Shown here piece after piece: positions 42,961 through 50,645 of a stretch of DNA of 64,000 nucleotides (within the stretch, counting starts at the first letter, position 1; every line of letters starts with the position of its first letter). The stretch lies in IMG/VR virus record IMGVR_UViG_3300028361_000019, positions 1 through 64,000 of that record; one strand, written 5' to 3'. The translations under genes were made by a program, and so were the position numbers. Origin of the DNA: a virus. Under the pieces are notes generated by a model. That model saw nothing but the letters and a program-made list of their open reading frames with translations, made no database searches and was not told the DNA's origin.

Positions 42961-43878
42961 CTATTCTGAAAAAAAGAACATGTCATCATCGTGACCAAAA
43001 TACTTATCCTTGTGCTTTTTAACAAACTCCTGCTTTTTAAGTCTATAAAGAATTTTGAATCTGTGGAGAGAATATGTAATATCCTTTGTCTCAAGATTAG
43101 TATGTTCTTTTATTAGTTTATAAATAGCACTCTTTGAGTATACGCCCATTAATTCATGACTTCTAAATATGTCCACAATAGCCTCAGCTACTTTAGCGTC
43201 ATTTTTAGATATGTCAGTCTTATCTATTACTTCTTCAAAGATTTCTGTAATATAGTTAAACAGAGCCATAGAGCTATCTAATTCGGATTCTTCATCAATT
43301 TCAAATTGACTCAACTCTTCCACTTCCTCACTATGGCTTTCATAGTCAAGAATAGATTTAGTCTCTTTATCCACTTCCTTCTTTTTGTTTTGAAGGTAGT
43401 GTTTGGCTACGGTTCCATAAAAAGAAAAAGATTTAGTATTCTGGTCTGGGTCAAAGTTGCAAAACTTCTCCAAAACGAAAGACATGCAATCGTTATGAAG
43501 AGTTTTAACATCAACTCCAGCTCTAAATAATTTAAAGCTGAAAATTATATTTTCGACCAACCTCGTTAGTGGCGTATAGATGCTGTCTCTGAAAACCTTT
43601 TCTTTCAAAGCAATGATTTCACGTCTACTTGTGTGTTCAACCATTGATTCGTTGATTAAGATAAAGTCTTCATCAATACTTAGCTCTTTTTTCTTTCCTT
43701 TACTTTTCTCAACCTCTTCTTTGTGTTTATCAATTTTGTATTGATAATAGTTAAAGTCGTTTTTCAAGTACTCCTTGACTGCATCTTCAGTCTCTTTAGT
43801 CCAATATTCCTTCTTTCTCTTTTTAGCTACCTTTATAGTCTTTAGAGTGTCTTTATACTTTTTCTGGTTGCTGTCCAT
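42961..43878 (-). CDS. 55: Late-transcription sigma factor, gp55-like
   Basis: Start taken at ATG 43878 (MDSNQKKYKDTLKTIKVAKK), which leaves a 26-base overlap with the upstream glycosyltransferase gene; an ATG at 43977 would overlap it by 125 bases. Residues about 130-180 contain VLEKFCNFDPDQNTKSFSFY followed by GTVAKHYLQNKKKEV. This is the region 2-like sequence typical of T4-type gp55 ('kFdp....kafsffgtvakhyL.n'). The N- and C-termini are helical and charged. It should redirect host RNA polymerase to late promoters, and many genes here have a candidate late box. The length is larger than T4 gp55 (185 residues), as in other marine T4-like phages. Confidence 0.75.
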   Translation of the reverse strand: MDSNQKKYKDTLKTIKVAKKRKKEYWTKETEDAVKEYLKNDFNYYQYKIDKHKEEVEKSKGKKKELSIDEDFILINESMVEHTSRREIIALKEKVFRDSIYTPLTRLVENIIFSFKLFRAGVDVKTLHNDCMSFVLEKFCNFDPDQNTKSFSFYGTVAKHYLQNKKKEVDKETKSILDYESHSEEVEELSQFEIDEESELDSSMALFNYITEIFEEVIDKTDISKNDAKVAEAIVDIFRSHELMGVYSKSAIYKLIKEHTNLETKDITYSLHRFKILYRLKKQEFVKKHKDKYFGHDDDMFFFSE

Positions 43879-44806
43879 ATGACTTGTTTCTATCTTCGTC
43901 AAAGAAGTATTCTTTTTTGGCAAGGTCCATCCAGAACCCCATTTCTGCTGGAGAAACGCCTCCTTTGTCTGGTTCAATTGTTGTAACGTTTCCTGGAATT
44001 TTAGAAGATGAATGATTAAACTCTTGAGAATTTCTCACTCTAAATTCGTAACCAATTCTTGGAACCGTCATCATTTTTACATCATTATAAATCATTCTTA
44101 AAAAGAACTCATAATAGTGACTTACTTTAACACTTTCCTTCATTGGTAAAAATCTACCATCTTTCTCTTCGCTGTATTCTTCAAGCTCACTTACTCTATA
44201 AAGGCCTCCAAGTGGATTAGCACAGTTATATCTTAAAAGTAGGTTCATATCAAACTTACCTGCTTCTTCAGCAATACCTTCTGCCCAACACGCTTCATTC
44301 ATTAATCCTGAAAGAGCTCCGTTTTGCCAGTTTTTAACCATTGGCAAGAAAAAACCTATTTCTTCGTTTTCATTCATAAAAGCATTGGCAATATTATACC
44401 AATTTGCTCCTACTGCGTCTCCAGACTCTATAATAGAGAATGCTTCATAGTCGTTTTCAAGAGCTAAGTTGAATATGTCATTAAACACTTTTGGAAAGCT
44501 ACTTACAGATGCTTTTACAACACTTAAGTTTACGCTTTTCTCAGCTTTTATTACTTCTTCTACAGGCTCTTCTCCTTCTTGGTGTGTTTTCACCATTCTT
44601 ACTTCAGCTTCTTTTGCTGTTTTAGCAAGAATTTCTACTTCTTTATCAGACAATCCAGCATCCAACACAACAACATCAACTGCGTGAGTTTGCGAAGCCA
44701 GTCCGAAAAACAATTCGTTTAACTGACCTTCGTGGTTGATTTTGTCCAAGTATAACCCTACAAGTATATTACTGCTTGAGGCTTTCAAGTTCTTTGATTC
44801 TTTCAT
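43853..44806 (-). CDS. GT2-like glycosyltransferase-fold protein, 317 aa
   Basis: The first 110 residues have the alternating strand/helix pattern of a GT-A fold (NILVGLYLDKINHEGQLNEL; VDVVVLDAGLSDKEVEILAK). Near residue 130 EAFSIIESGDAVGANWYNIA may hold the metal-binding acidic motif. The rest includes YEFFLRMIYNDVKMMTVPRI, typical of GT2 C-terminal parts. No canonical DxD is seen, so activity is uncertain. It overlaps the upstream GT4 gene by 38 bases. Together the pair could glycosylate virion proteins or teichoic or LPS-type glycans. Confidence 0.6.
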   Translation of the reverse strand: MKESKNLKASSSNILVGLYLDKINHEGQLNELFFGLASQTHAVDVVVLDAGLSDKEVEILAKTAKEAEVRMVKTHQEGEEPVEEVIKAEKSVNLSVVKASVSSFPKVFNDIFNLALENDYEAFSIIESGDAVGANWYNIANAFMNENEEIGFFLPMVKNWQNGALSGLMNEACWAEGIAEEAGKFDMNLLLRYNCANPLGGLYRVSELEEYSEEKDGRFLPMKESVKVSHYYEFFLRMIYNDVKMMTVPRIGYEFRVRNSQEFNHSSSKIPGNVTTIEPDKGGVSPAEMGFWMDLAKKEYFFDEDRNKSYGQQPEKV

Positions 44807-45968
44807 CTTTGTACTGATTTAATAAATTATTAATATTTTCTTTCTCTCCCTCCGTAGTGTATTTACTAAGAGTGTCTTCGTATGTTTTTTGGATGTCTTC
44901 ATTATCCATATCACCATTCAACCATTTGTCGATAGCAATTCCAAGAATTTCTGCAGTTTGAAAAATGTCACCATTGTTACACCAGAAACCGTTTTCGTTA
45001 TTCATATACTCTTTACCACCGAATGAAGCCCAACCAATAGTATGAGTTCCACAAGCCATTGCTTCAAGTGGTGCTGTACCAAATCCTGCAATGTCATCTG
45101 TATACAAGTAGAATGCACAATTTCCTAATCTCTCAGCAAATTGCTCTCTATCCATACCTTCGAGTTCTTGGAATCTTACCCACTTAAGGTGAGGATAGAA
45201 TGCGTAGAACGTCTTGATGATGTTATAAGTCTTAAGTTTGTTTTCTGGACCTCTTGATGCAGAGAATGCTACCATTGGTAATTTGTCCGACATTTTTTCA
45301 GGAACTTTAAAGTATTCTCTATTGATTCCTTGTTTAAAATCTTTAATGTTAAGACCTGGCATAACTGATACTAAGTATTCAGAAATTGCGTCTGATGCTG
45401 AAATTACATCTGTAATCCCAAAGTGTTGCCACTTTTCTCCTGGCTGCATTGCATTTAATACATAAAACCAGCTTTGTGCAAATATAATTCTCTTACAAGA
45501 AACTTGCATTGTTTTCTTCATTACATCTGGAAAACCTTCAGGAATGATTAAGAAATCTTCTGGACTTACATTAAGAGGAATACAATCTTGTTCAGTTCCA
45601 TCTGAAAATTTAATTTTTTTATCTCCAAGAGGACTAATTGAAATATTTGAGATGTCAAAATCAACCCACTTAGGATTGAACTTCTCAAAAATATCTGTTT
45701 GTTTCTTAGCTTTTGCAGAAGCTTCATAAGAAGCTCTTTGGTCTTGTCTTGGTTCATAAACAATCTCTACATCAAATCCATCATCTGATAAATTTTTAGC
45801 TGCTTTTAAAATTACCCCAATCCCACCACTTGGCGAATTCATTGGTGGACAATAAAAGTAAGTCTTAAATTTGTTTTCTCTAAGATTACTAATCGCATTG
45901 TCGATTACCTCATTTTGAGTTGGCTGTCTTTCTTGTTGTACTTCTTGTACTTCAGTGTTGTTTTCCAT
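44769..45968 (-). CDS. Glycosyltransferase family 4-like
   Basis: The 399 residues show a GT-B fold: FYCPPMNSPSGGIGVILKAA in the N-lobe (glycine loop), a mid-protein VAFSASRGPENKLKTYNIIK linker and the C-lobe donor site GFGTAPLEAMACGTHTIGWA, with the E-x7-E-type pattern of GT4 enzymes. It uses a nucleotide-activated sugar, identity unknown. The leader holds three TATTTAT-type boxes. The downstream gene overlaps by 38 bases. It probably acts in decorating the virion or host surface, in line with the sugar island further right. Confidence 0.8.
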   Translation of the reverse strand: MENNTEVQEVQQERQPTQNEVIDNAISNLRENKFKTYFYCPPMNSPSGGIGVILKAAKNLSDDGFDVEIVYEPRQDQRASYEASAKAKKQTDIFEKFNPKWVDFDISNISISPLGDKKIKFSDGTEQDCIPLNVSPEDFLIIPEGFPDVMKKTMQVSCKRIIFAQSWFYVLNAMQPGEKWQHFGITDVISASDAISEYLVSVMPGLNIKDFKQGINREYFKVPEKMSDKLPMVAFSASRGPENKLKTYNIIKTFYAFYPHLKWVRFQELEGMDREQFAERLGNCAFYLYTDDIAGFGTAPLEAMACGTHTIGWASFGGKEYMNNENGFWCNNGDIFQTAEILGIAIDKWLNGDMDNEDIQKTYEDTLSKYTTEGEKENINNLLNQYKDERIKELESLKQ

Positions 45969-46055
45969 GAAATTATATTTATTTCGATTAATTAAAGTTC
46001 TAACGTGTATTCGAAATAAATATAGAAAGCATAAATAGTAAAATAAATAGTTTTT
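45969..46055 (-). promoter_or_regulatory. Leader with three tandem TATTTAT boxes before the GT4 gene
   Basis: Read on the minus strand, TATTTAT-type elements occur at about 46041-46050 (CTATTTATTT), 46031-46038 (CTATTTAT) and 46014-46025 (CTATATTTATTTC). All face the GT4 gene 50-80 bases downstream. This is the densest cluster of the box in the window. Confidence 0.5.
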
Positions 46056-46058
46056 AAA

Positions 46059-46090
46059 AAAAAGACCAAGAAATTAATCTTGGTCTTTTT
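46059..46090 (-). terminator. Strong intrinsic terminator
   Basis: AAAGACCAAG (46061-46070) pairs with CTTGGTCTTT (46079-46088) around an 8-base AT loop, flanked by T runs on both strands. On the minus strand it ends the transcript that comes from the VWA gene and the structured region 46093-46303. Confidence 0.85.
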
Positions 46091-46092
46091 TA

Positions 46093-46303
46093 AATTTGTA
46101 ATTGCAGCGACTAAAGAGAGTCTAACAGCAGGCCAGACTTGTAAGCTTGTCCAGAATCAAATCCTGCCTTTTCAGCTTGTTCAGATTATCATCCTGCTTC
46201 TAAATTCCACGAGTCTTCCTGGGTCTTGTATTATGGTTTACGCAAGGTTACTGGTTTGCTCTCACTAATGTTAACCTTTTTTCGTGTCGCTACAAAACAA
46301 ATT
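46093..46303. ncRNA. Candidate structured RNA, about 200 nt, orientation unclear
   Basis: The gap between the terminator and the VWA gene closes on itself. TTGCAGCGAC (46102-46111) pairs with GTCGCTACAA (46286-46295), nine of ten pairs. After a small internal loop, AATTTG (46093-46098) pairs with CAAATT (46298-46303). Inside are hairpins GACT/AGTC (46110-46123), GCAGG/CCTGC (46127-46131 with 46163-46167) and AAGGTTA/TAACCTT (46244-46250 with 46272-46278). The last hairpin is followed by a T run on the plus strand. There is also an imperfect tandem repeat of about 30 bases (46144-46173 and 46174-46203). No tRNA, group I intron or known ribozyme core was recognised. It could be a 3' UTR of the VWA message or an independent RNA. 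Confidence 0.5.
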
Positions 46304-47144
46304 ATGCTTTATTTTCAGTATCTTCCTTAAGATTTGAATCATCTTCACCAACAGTGTCTCCATCAACTACTGCAGAAAAGAAAGTGTTATTATCCATTGC
46401 CATATTTTCAAGCGTAACATCTCCAAGAGAAGCTGACACTGAATATGAAACATTGCTCATTTGAGCTCTTGACACAATACCTCTTGACAAAGTATCATAA
46501 GCTACAGAAGCACCTCCAGCTGTTGACGCATAGTTCATAGCGTTTCCAGAAGAAATACCAAATCTACTTGCAGCTAAAACAGCATCTTGATTTGCTCCCA
46601 TGTAACTAAATGTCCAAGCTCCAGTTTTTTCAAGTTCACTAACAATTTTTTTAATGGAGTCAGAACTATGCTCTCTCGAAGCGTTTTCGTCACCATCAGT
46701 CATAACAACAACAAGCGCTGTTGAAAGATTTTCGCTTTCTTTGTTTTTCTTATCCAATTGAACTCTAAGGTTTGAGATACCAACTCCCATTGCATCATGC
46801 AAGGCTGTACCACCTCTTGGAGGGAACTCTGTACCATCAAAGTTTTTAACACTTGAAATAGGTTCGTTTTCCAACACTGTGTCAATTTCTGTATCAAACA
46901 CAACAAGAGATACAAAATATCTTTGTTCAGGATATTTCTCCTCAAGGTGTCTAATTGTTCCAAGCTGTTCATTTAATCCGCTAATTGTCGAATTCCAGCA
47001 AGAGCTCATAGAACCACTTCTATCTAACACTAATAAATAGTGTGTGTCTAAATTTTTGTCTACCGTTGTGGTAGTAGTTGTAACTACAGTTGTAGTCGTT
47101 TTTGTAACAGTCTTCTTTTTTGAATCTTTTTTGTTTTTTGCCAT
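46302..47144 (-). CDS. Von Willebrand factor A domain protein
   Basis: After a Lys/Thr-rich leader with a long Thr stretch (KTTTTVVTTTTTTVD), residues 36-225 form a VWA domain with an intact MIDAS site: LVLDRSGSM (DxSxS), PPRGGTALHDAMG (Thr) and VVMTDGDENASREH (Asp). It resembles the TerY/VWA proteins found in bacterial stress operons and in some phages; it binds a metal and presumably a protein ligand. It has no signal peptide. The stop codon abuts a closed RNA structure and a strong terminator. Function in the phage is unknown. Confidence 0.85.
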   Translation of the reverse strand: MAKNKKDSKKKTVTKTTTTVVTTTTTTVDKNLDTHYLLVLDRSGSMSSCWNSTISGLNEQLGTIRHLEEKYPEQRYFVSLVVFDTEIDTVLENEPISSVKNFDGTEFPPRGGTALHDAMGVGISNLRVQLDKKNKESENLSTALVVVMTDGDENASREHSSDSIKKIVSELEKTGAWTFSYMGANQDAVLAASRFGISSGNAMNYASTAGGASVAYDTLSRGIVSRAQMSNVSYSVSASLGDVTLENMAMDNNTFFSAVVDGDTVGEDDSNLKEDTENKA

Positions 47145-47228
47145 TGTGTAATTTTTTAATAAGTAATTCTAAATACTATTTAAAAAAAATTATGGACATA
47201 ACAAAGTGTTTTTGAAAATTGAGGTAAA

Positions 47229-47948
47229 TTATTTTTTCTCCTTATCTCCAACAAACAAATCCTCTATAAAAGAAGGGTTAACATCTCTAATAGATTTGAA
47301 GCTATGTTCAACTTCATCGTACTGATTAAATGGGTGCTCTATTTTTATAATAGTTTTTCCTTTTGGTACATTTTGAATAACTTCAGGAACACAATCAATT
47401 ATAATATCACAATAATCCCATTTTTCATAATCCTCTTGAATGAATGCTATGTTTCTAACTCTACACGCATTCTTTGCAAGGAAGTGAAATGTAGCTGGAA
47501 TCGCTTTACTATCTGTATTAGATATAAGAATTGTTTTATAAAGATTATTTTGAAGCCCGTAAGCCTGAATTCTGTTTAGCGCATCTGAAGCTCCTTCATA
47601 CTCATCAGCGTCTCCATATATCTTGAAGGGCTTGATGTTGTTCATGAAGTTTAAAAGAGCCTCTTCTGGTGATAATACAGTTTCTCCATCAAGAGCAATT
47701 TCCTCTCCGAACTTGTAGTGGTTGTTCAAGTTGTATGTATTAACTGGAAGAGATATAAGCTCTTTCTCTTGAAGGTTTATTCTTTTTTCAAGATTTTCCA
47801 ACTCTTCTTCAGTGTTCTCCTTTACAGTCATATCTTTGTTCATCTCTACAAGAGATGGATTGTGGATATATTTACTTCTGTATTGTTTATCAAACGCACT
47901 ATGAAGGTCTCTCAATACTCCGTCAATGCTAATTCCTAATGTTTTCAT
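47229..47948 (-). CDS. HAD-like protein lacking the nucleophile Asp
   Basis: The N-terminus KTLGISIDGVLRDLHSAF is the HAD motif I 'DxDGVLRD' with Ser7 in place of the first, nucleophilic Asp and Asp9 kept. Later KTILISNTDSKAI (motif II-like) and DYCDIIIDCVPEVIQNVPKG (acidic motif IV-like) complete a Rossmann-type HAD core similar to phage 5'-nucleotidase-like proteins. A charged insertion at residues 40-75 is coiled. Loss of the nucleophile suggests a non-catalytic binding role. A CTATTTACC box lies upstream. Confidence 0.65.
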   Translation of the reverse strand: MKTLGISIDGVLRDLHSAFDKQYRSKYIHNPSLVEMNKDMTVKENTEEELENLEKRINLQEKELISLPVNTYNLNNHYKFGEEIALDGETVLSPEEALLNFMNNIKPFKIYGDADEYEGASDALNRIQAYGLQNNLYKTILISNTDSKAIPATFHFLAKNACRVRNIAFIQEDYEKWDYCDIIIDCVPEVIQNVPKGKTIIKIEHPFNQYDEVEHSFKSIRDVNPSFIEDLFVGDKEKK

Positions 47949-47992
47949 TTTCTAAATTTATAATGTCCTGGTAAATAGTTGTAGAAATTTAA

Positions 47993-48024
47993 ACAAAAAA
48001 AAGAGGAATATCAAATTCCTCTTT
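47993..48024 (-). terminator. Intrinsic terminator, probably the original end of the 48955 gene
   Basis: AAGAGGAAT (48001-48009) pairs with ATTCCTCTT (48015-48023) around ATCAA, and the minus strand ends in eight T. It stands directly after a stranded copy of the 3' end of the metallophosphatase gene, so it was probably that gene's own terminator before the endonuclease insertion. Confidence 0.8.
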
Positions 48025-48028
48025 CATC

Positions 48029-48067
48029 TTATTCAAATGTTGTATATCCTCCACGTATGAAGTGTAT
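48029..48067 (-). pseudogene. Stranded 3' end of the metallophosphatase gene
   Basis: On the minus strand the 12 codons plus stop read IHFIRGGYTTFE. The intact gene at 48955 ends IHFIRGCFTTLD. Eight of twelve residues are identical and the others are conservative; 29 of 39 bases match. The endonuclease gene 48102-48971 lies exactly between the two copies. This is best read as the original 3' end left behind when the cassette brought in its own. Confidence 0.75.
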
Positions 48068-48101
48068 TTATATAAATAAAATTTTTACCTATTTATAAAT
48101 T

Positions 48102-48971
48102 ATGAAAACAAATAAGTTTATAGAAGAGTCGATTAAAATTCATGGAAATCGCTATAATTATAAAAACACAAAATACACAAACGCAAGAACTAAAATTAAA
48201 ATAATTTGCCCAGAACACAATGAGTTTGAACAGTTGCCTGGAAATCACAAAAGAGGTAATGGATGTCCTAAGTGTATTTATAACAAATTAACTAAAAAAG
48301 AAGTTTTAAAGCAATTTAAAAAAATACATGGAGATAAATATGATTATTCTTTAATTGATTACAATGGAGATAATGTTAAAGTAAAAATAATTTGTTCAGA
48401 ACATGGAGTATTTAAACAAGTTCCAGGAATACACAAATTAGGTAGTGGTTGCAAAAAATGCGCTGGACTTGAGAAATTAGATAATGAAAAAGTGGTGGAG
48501 CAATTTAAAGAAACACATGGAGATAAATATAATTATTCTTTAATTAACTATATTAATGCTCATACAAAAGTTAATATTATATGTCCAGAGCATGGAAGGT
48601 GGAGACAAACTCCAAATAATCATAAAAACGGAAATGGGTGTCCTATATGTAAAGAATCTAAAGGAGAAAGAAAAATCAGAAATTTATTAAATGAAAATAA
48701 AGTCAATTTCATCTCGCAATATAAATTTAAAGATTGCAAAAATATATTGCAATTACCTTTCGATTTTTATTTACCAGAATATAATATATGCATTGAATAC
48801 AATGGAATGCAACATTATAAACCAATTGAACACTTTGGGGGTAGACTTGGTTTCAAAAAAAGAATTATTAATGATAATATAAAAAAAGGATATTGTGAAA
48901 AAAACAATATCCTTTTAATAACTATTAACTACAACGAAGATGTAGAGAAAAAACTTAATCTAAAGTGGTAA
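48102..48971 (+). CDS. Zinc-ribbon repeat homing endonuclease (DUF723/EDxHD type)
   Basis: The 289 residues have the same build as the enzyme at 24147. There are three repeats with paired metal ligands (CPEHNEFEQLPGNH, CSEHGVFKQVPGIH, CPEHGRWRQTPNNH, each followed by GCxxC) and a C-terminal EDxHD/Vsr-like core (GERKIRNLLNENKVNF, then LPFDFYLPEYNICIEYNGMQ, then YCEKNNILLITINY). A CTATTTATAAATT box ends four bases before the ATG. Its last 17 bases overlap the 3' end of the convergent metallophosphatase gene, and a second copy of that gene's end lies upstream of it. It appears intact. Confidence 0.88.
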   Translation: MKTNKFIEESIKIHGNRYNYKNTKYTNARTKIKIICPEHNEFEQLPGNHKRGNGCPKCIYNKLTKKEVLKQFKKIHGDKYDYSLIDYNGDNVKVKIICSEHGVFKQVPGIHKLGSGCKKCAGLEKLDNEKVVEQFKETHGDKYNYSLINYINAHTKVNIICPEHGRWRQTPNNHKNGNGCPICKESKGERKIRNLLNENKVNFISQYKFKDCKNILQLPFDFYLPEYNICIEYNGMQHYKPIEHFGGRLGFKKRIINDNIKKGYCEKNNILLITINYNEDVEKKLNLKW

Positions 48972-50580
48972 AACACCCTCGTATAAAGTGTATCTGCTGG
49001 GCTTTTCCATCTGAGTGAATAATTGAGTGTGATTGCAACCACGGGCTTGCTCCAATATTATATCCAACTCTAAGAATTGTAGAAGTTCCTACTTGAATTA
49101 CTCCATCCATACGGCCTGGAGAGTGTGAATGTCCAATAATCATTTTTGTACTCAACTTTCTAAACTGAACAATTGACCCACGACTACCTGAAGCTCCGAT
49201 GTCTCCATGTTGTCCAACTTCCCATTCATGAATTCTATGAGTGTGGCTTCTGCCCAGTGTAATGAAATTAGGAAACTTTTCGTTAATCAAATAAGGAATA
49301 ACTCCATCTGGAGCATCTTCCCCAAGCAACAAAGCCGCATAGTTCATGTAACAAAGAGAGTTTTTCATTGTTGACTCTTTTCTCCAATCAACATCTCTAA
49401 GCCATCTGTCAAGGAAATCATCATGATTACTTCTAACTATGACTGTCTTATATTCTCTGAATGCCTCAAGGCCATCAAGCATAAAATCAATCTCTTTTTT
49501 AAGGTCGTTCTTTCCAGAGATTTCCTTTTTGTATTGAGCAAACGCATCCTTTCTGTCGTGATGACTAATAGAGTGTCCGTCAAAAACATCATGAAGAACT
49601 ACCTCTTTAGGCTTCAGCTTTTTAAACAAAACATTTAAAGTTGTATTCATTACATCTTTATCTGTTTCGCCAAAGTGAATATCCCCAAGAATAGCGCCAT
49701 CAATAGACTTATTTCTCTTTATAACTGTTTTACCAATCAACTCTTCTCCTTGAAATGTTAGGCCAGGTATTAAATCAACCTCTTCATAACCACCATCAAA
49801 AGACACATTATAATAAAGGTCGTTAAAATTACCATCTTCCGTTGCAGTGACTTGCCTTGTGTAAAAAACTTCTTCATCTTTAATCTCAACAACAACAAAA
49901 CCAAGGGTGTGGTGAAACTCTCCTTTCTTTCCTGCTTTTGAGTCTGTATAATTTTCTAAAGTTACAGCTCCAGTTGTCATCATCATCTTTGGTGCTGTAC
50001 CTTCTAATGCAGAAACCATTTTCATTTGCATCTTAGGGTGTCCAAATATAGATGATTCTGGTCCAGAAAAACCTTCCAATGCTGTCATTGGGTTTGTGGC
50101 TGTAGGAGAAATTTTGACATCACCACAAACAATCAATCGCTTGTGAGCATTTTGTCTTGCGGCAAATAAATAAGGCTCTACTCTTGAGTGCCATGATTCA
50201 AAATCTTTATCATCAAATACAGATGTTGGATTTTTGTATCTACCAGCTATTATATGAACTTCTGCGTTAATCTCTTTTGCATAAGCTTCGATATTTCTAA
50301 GAAACACTTCGTGTACTGGAGTGTTGTTTTGTGCCCATGTAAATATGAATCTCTTAGATTTTTTGCTAATCTTTTTCTTTTTAGCTTTTTTGAACTGGGG
50401 TGAATCCTCAGTAGCAGTTTTTTTAATTCCAAGCTTTACAAGCCAGTTTCGAGTTGTTTTTTCGCCTTTTCCGAAAAATTGCATTAACTCACTTATCCTT
50501 TCGTCATAAGCTAAATTGGATGAATAATAAATCTCCTTCGCATGAAGAATATCATCCTCTGTTAGTTTTTTGAATTTCAT
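48955..50580 (-). CDS. Calcineurin-like metallophosphoesterase with N-terminal helix-turn-helix
   Basis: Start taken at ATG 50580 (MKFKKLTEDDILHAKE). Residues 20-50 form a helix-turn-helix (ISELMQFFGKGEKTTRNWLV). The C-terminal half has the metallophosphatase motifs: DGAILGDIHFGETDKD, VVLHDVFDGHSISHHD, VIVRSNHDDFLDRWL and TLGRSHTHRIHEWEVG. The middle has an unusual beta-rich segment. It may be a DNA- or RNA-directed phosphoesterase; the substrate is unknown. Its last codons (IHFIRGCFTTLD) are duplicated at 48029-48067 beyond the inserted endonuclease, so its present end is probably borrowed. Confidence 0.75.
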   Translation of the reverse strand: MKFKKLTEDDILHAKEIYYSSNLAYDERISELMQFFGKGEKTTRNWLVKLGIKKTATEDSPQFKKAKKKKISKKSKRFIFTWAQNNTPVHEVFLRNIEAYAKEINAEVHIIAGRYKNPTSVFDDKDFESWHSRVEPYLFAARQNAHKRLIVCGDVKISPTATNPMTALEGFSGPESSIFGHPKMQMKMVSALEGTAPKMMMTTGAVTLENYTDSKAGKKGEFHHTLGFVVVEIKDEEVFYTRQVTATEDGNFNDLYYNVSFDGGYEEVDLIPGLTFQGEELIGKTVIKRNKSIDGAILGDIHFGETDKDVMNTTLNVLFKKLKPKEVVLHDVFDGHSISHHDRKDAFAQYKKEISGKNDLKKEIDFMLDGLEAFREYKTVIVRSNHDDFLDRWLRDVDWRKESTMKNSLCYMNYAALLLGEDAPDGVIPYLINEKFPNFITLGRSHTHRIHEWEVGQHGDIGASGSRGSIVQFRKLSTKMIIGHSHSPGRMDGVIQVGTSTILRVGYNIGASPWLQSHSIIHSDGKAQQIHFIRGCFTTLD

Positions 50581-50645
50581 AAATTGTTGTCTTATTATTT
50601 CTTCTAAGTGCAAATTAAAGAAAAAAAAGGCAACCAAACAAATAT

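Noticed and set aside
43879-43977. Upstream start (43977) for the sigma factor
   Set aside because: It would overlap the glycosyltransferase gene by 125 bases, and the added residues do not resemble a sigma N-terminus.
46090-46300. tRNA gene in the VWA-upstream gap
   Set aside because: GCAGG...CCTGC and similar stems suggested an acceptor arm, but no T-arm with a TTCGA-type loop and no anticodon arm of the right geometry could be placed on either strand.
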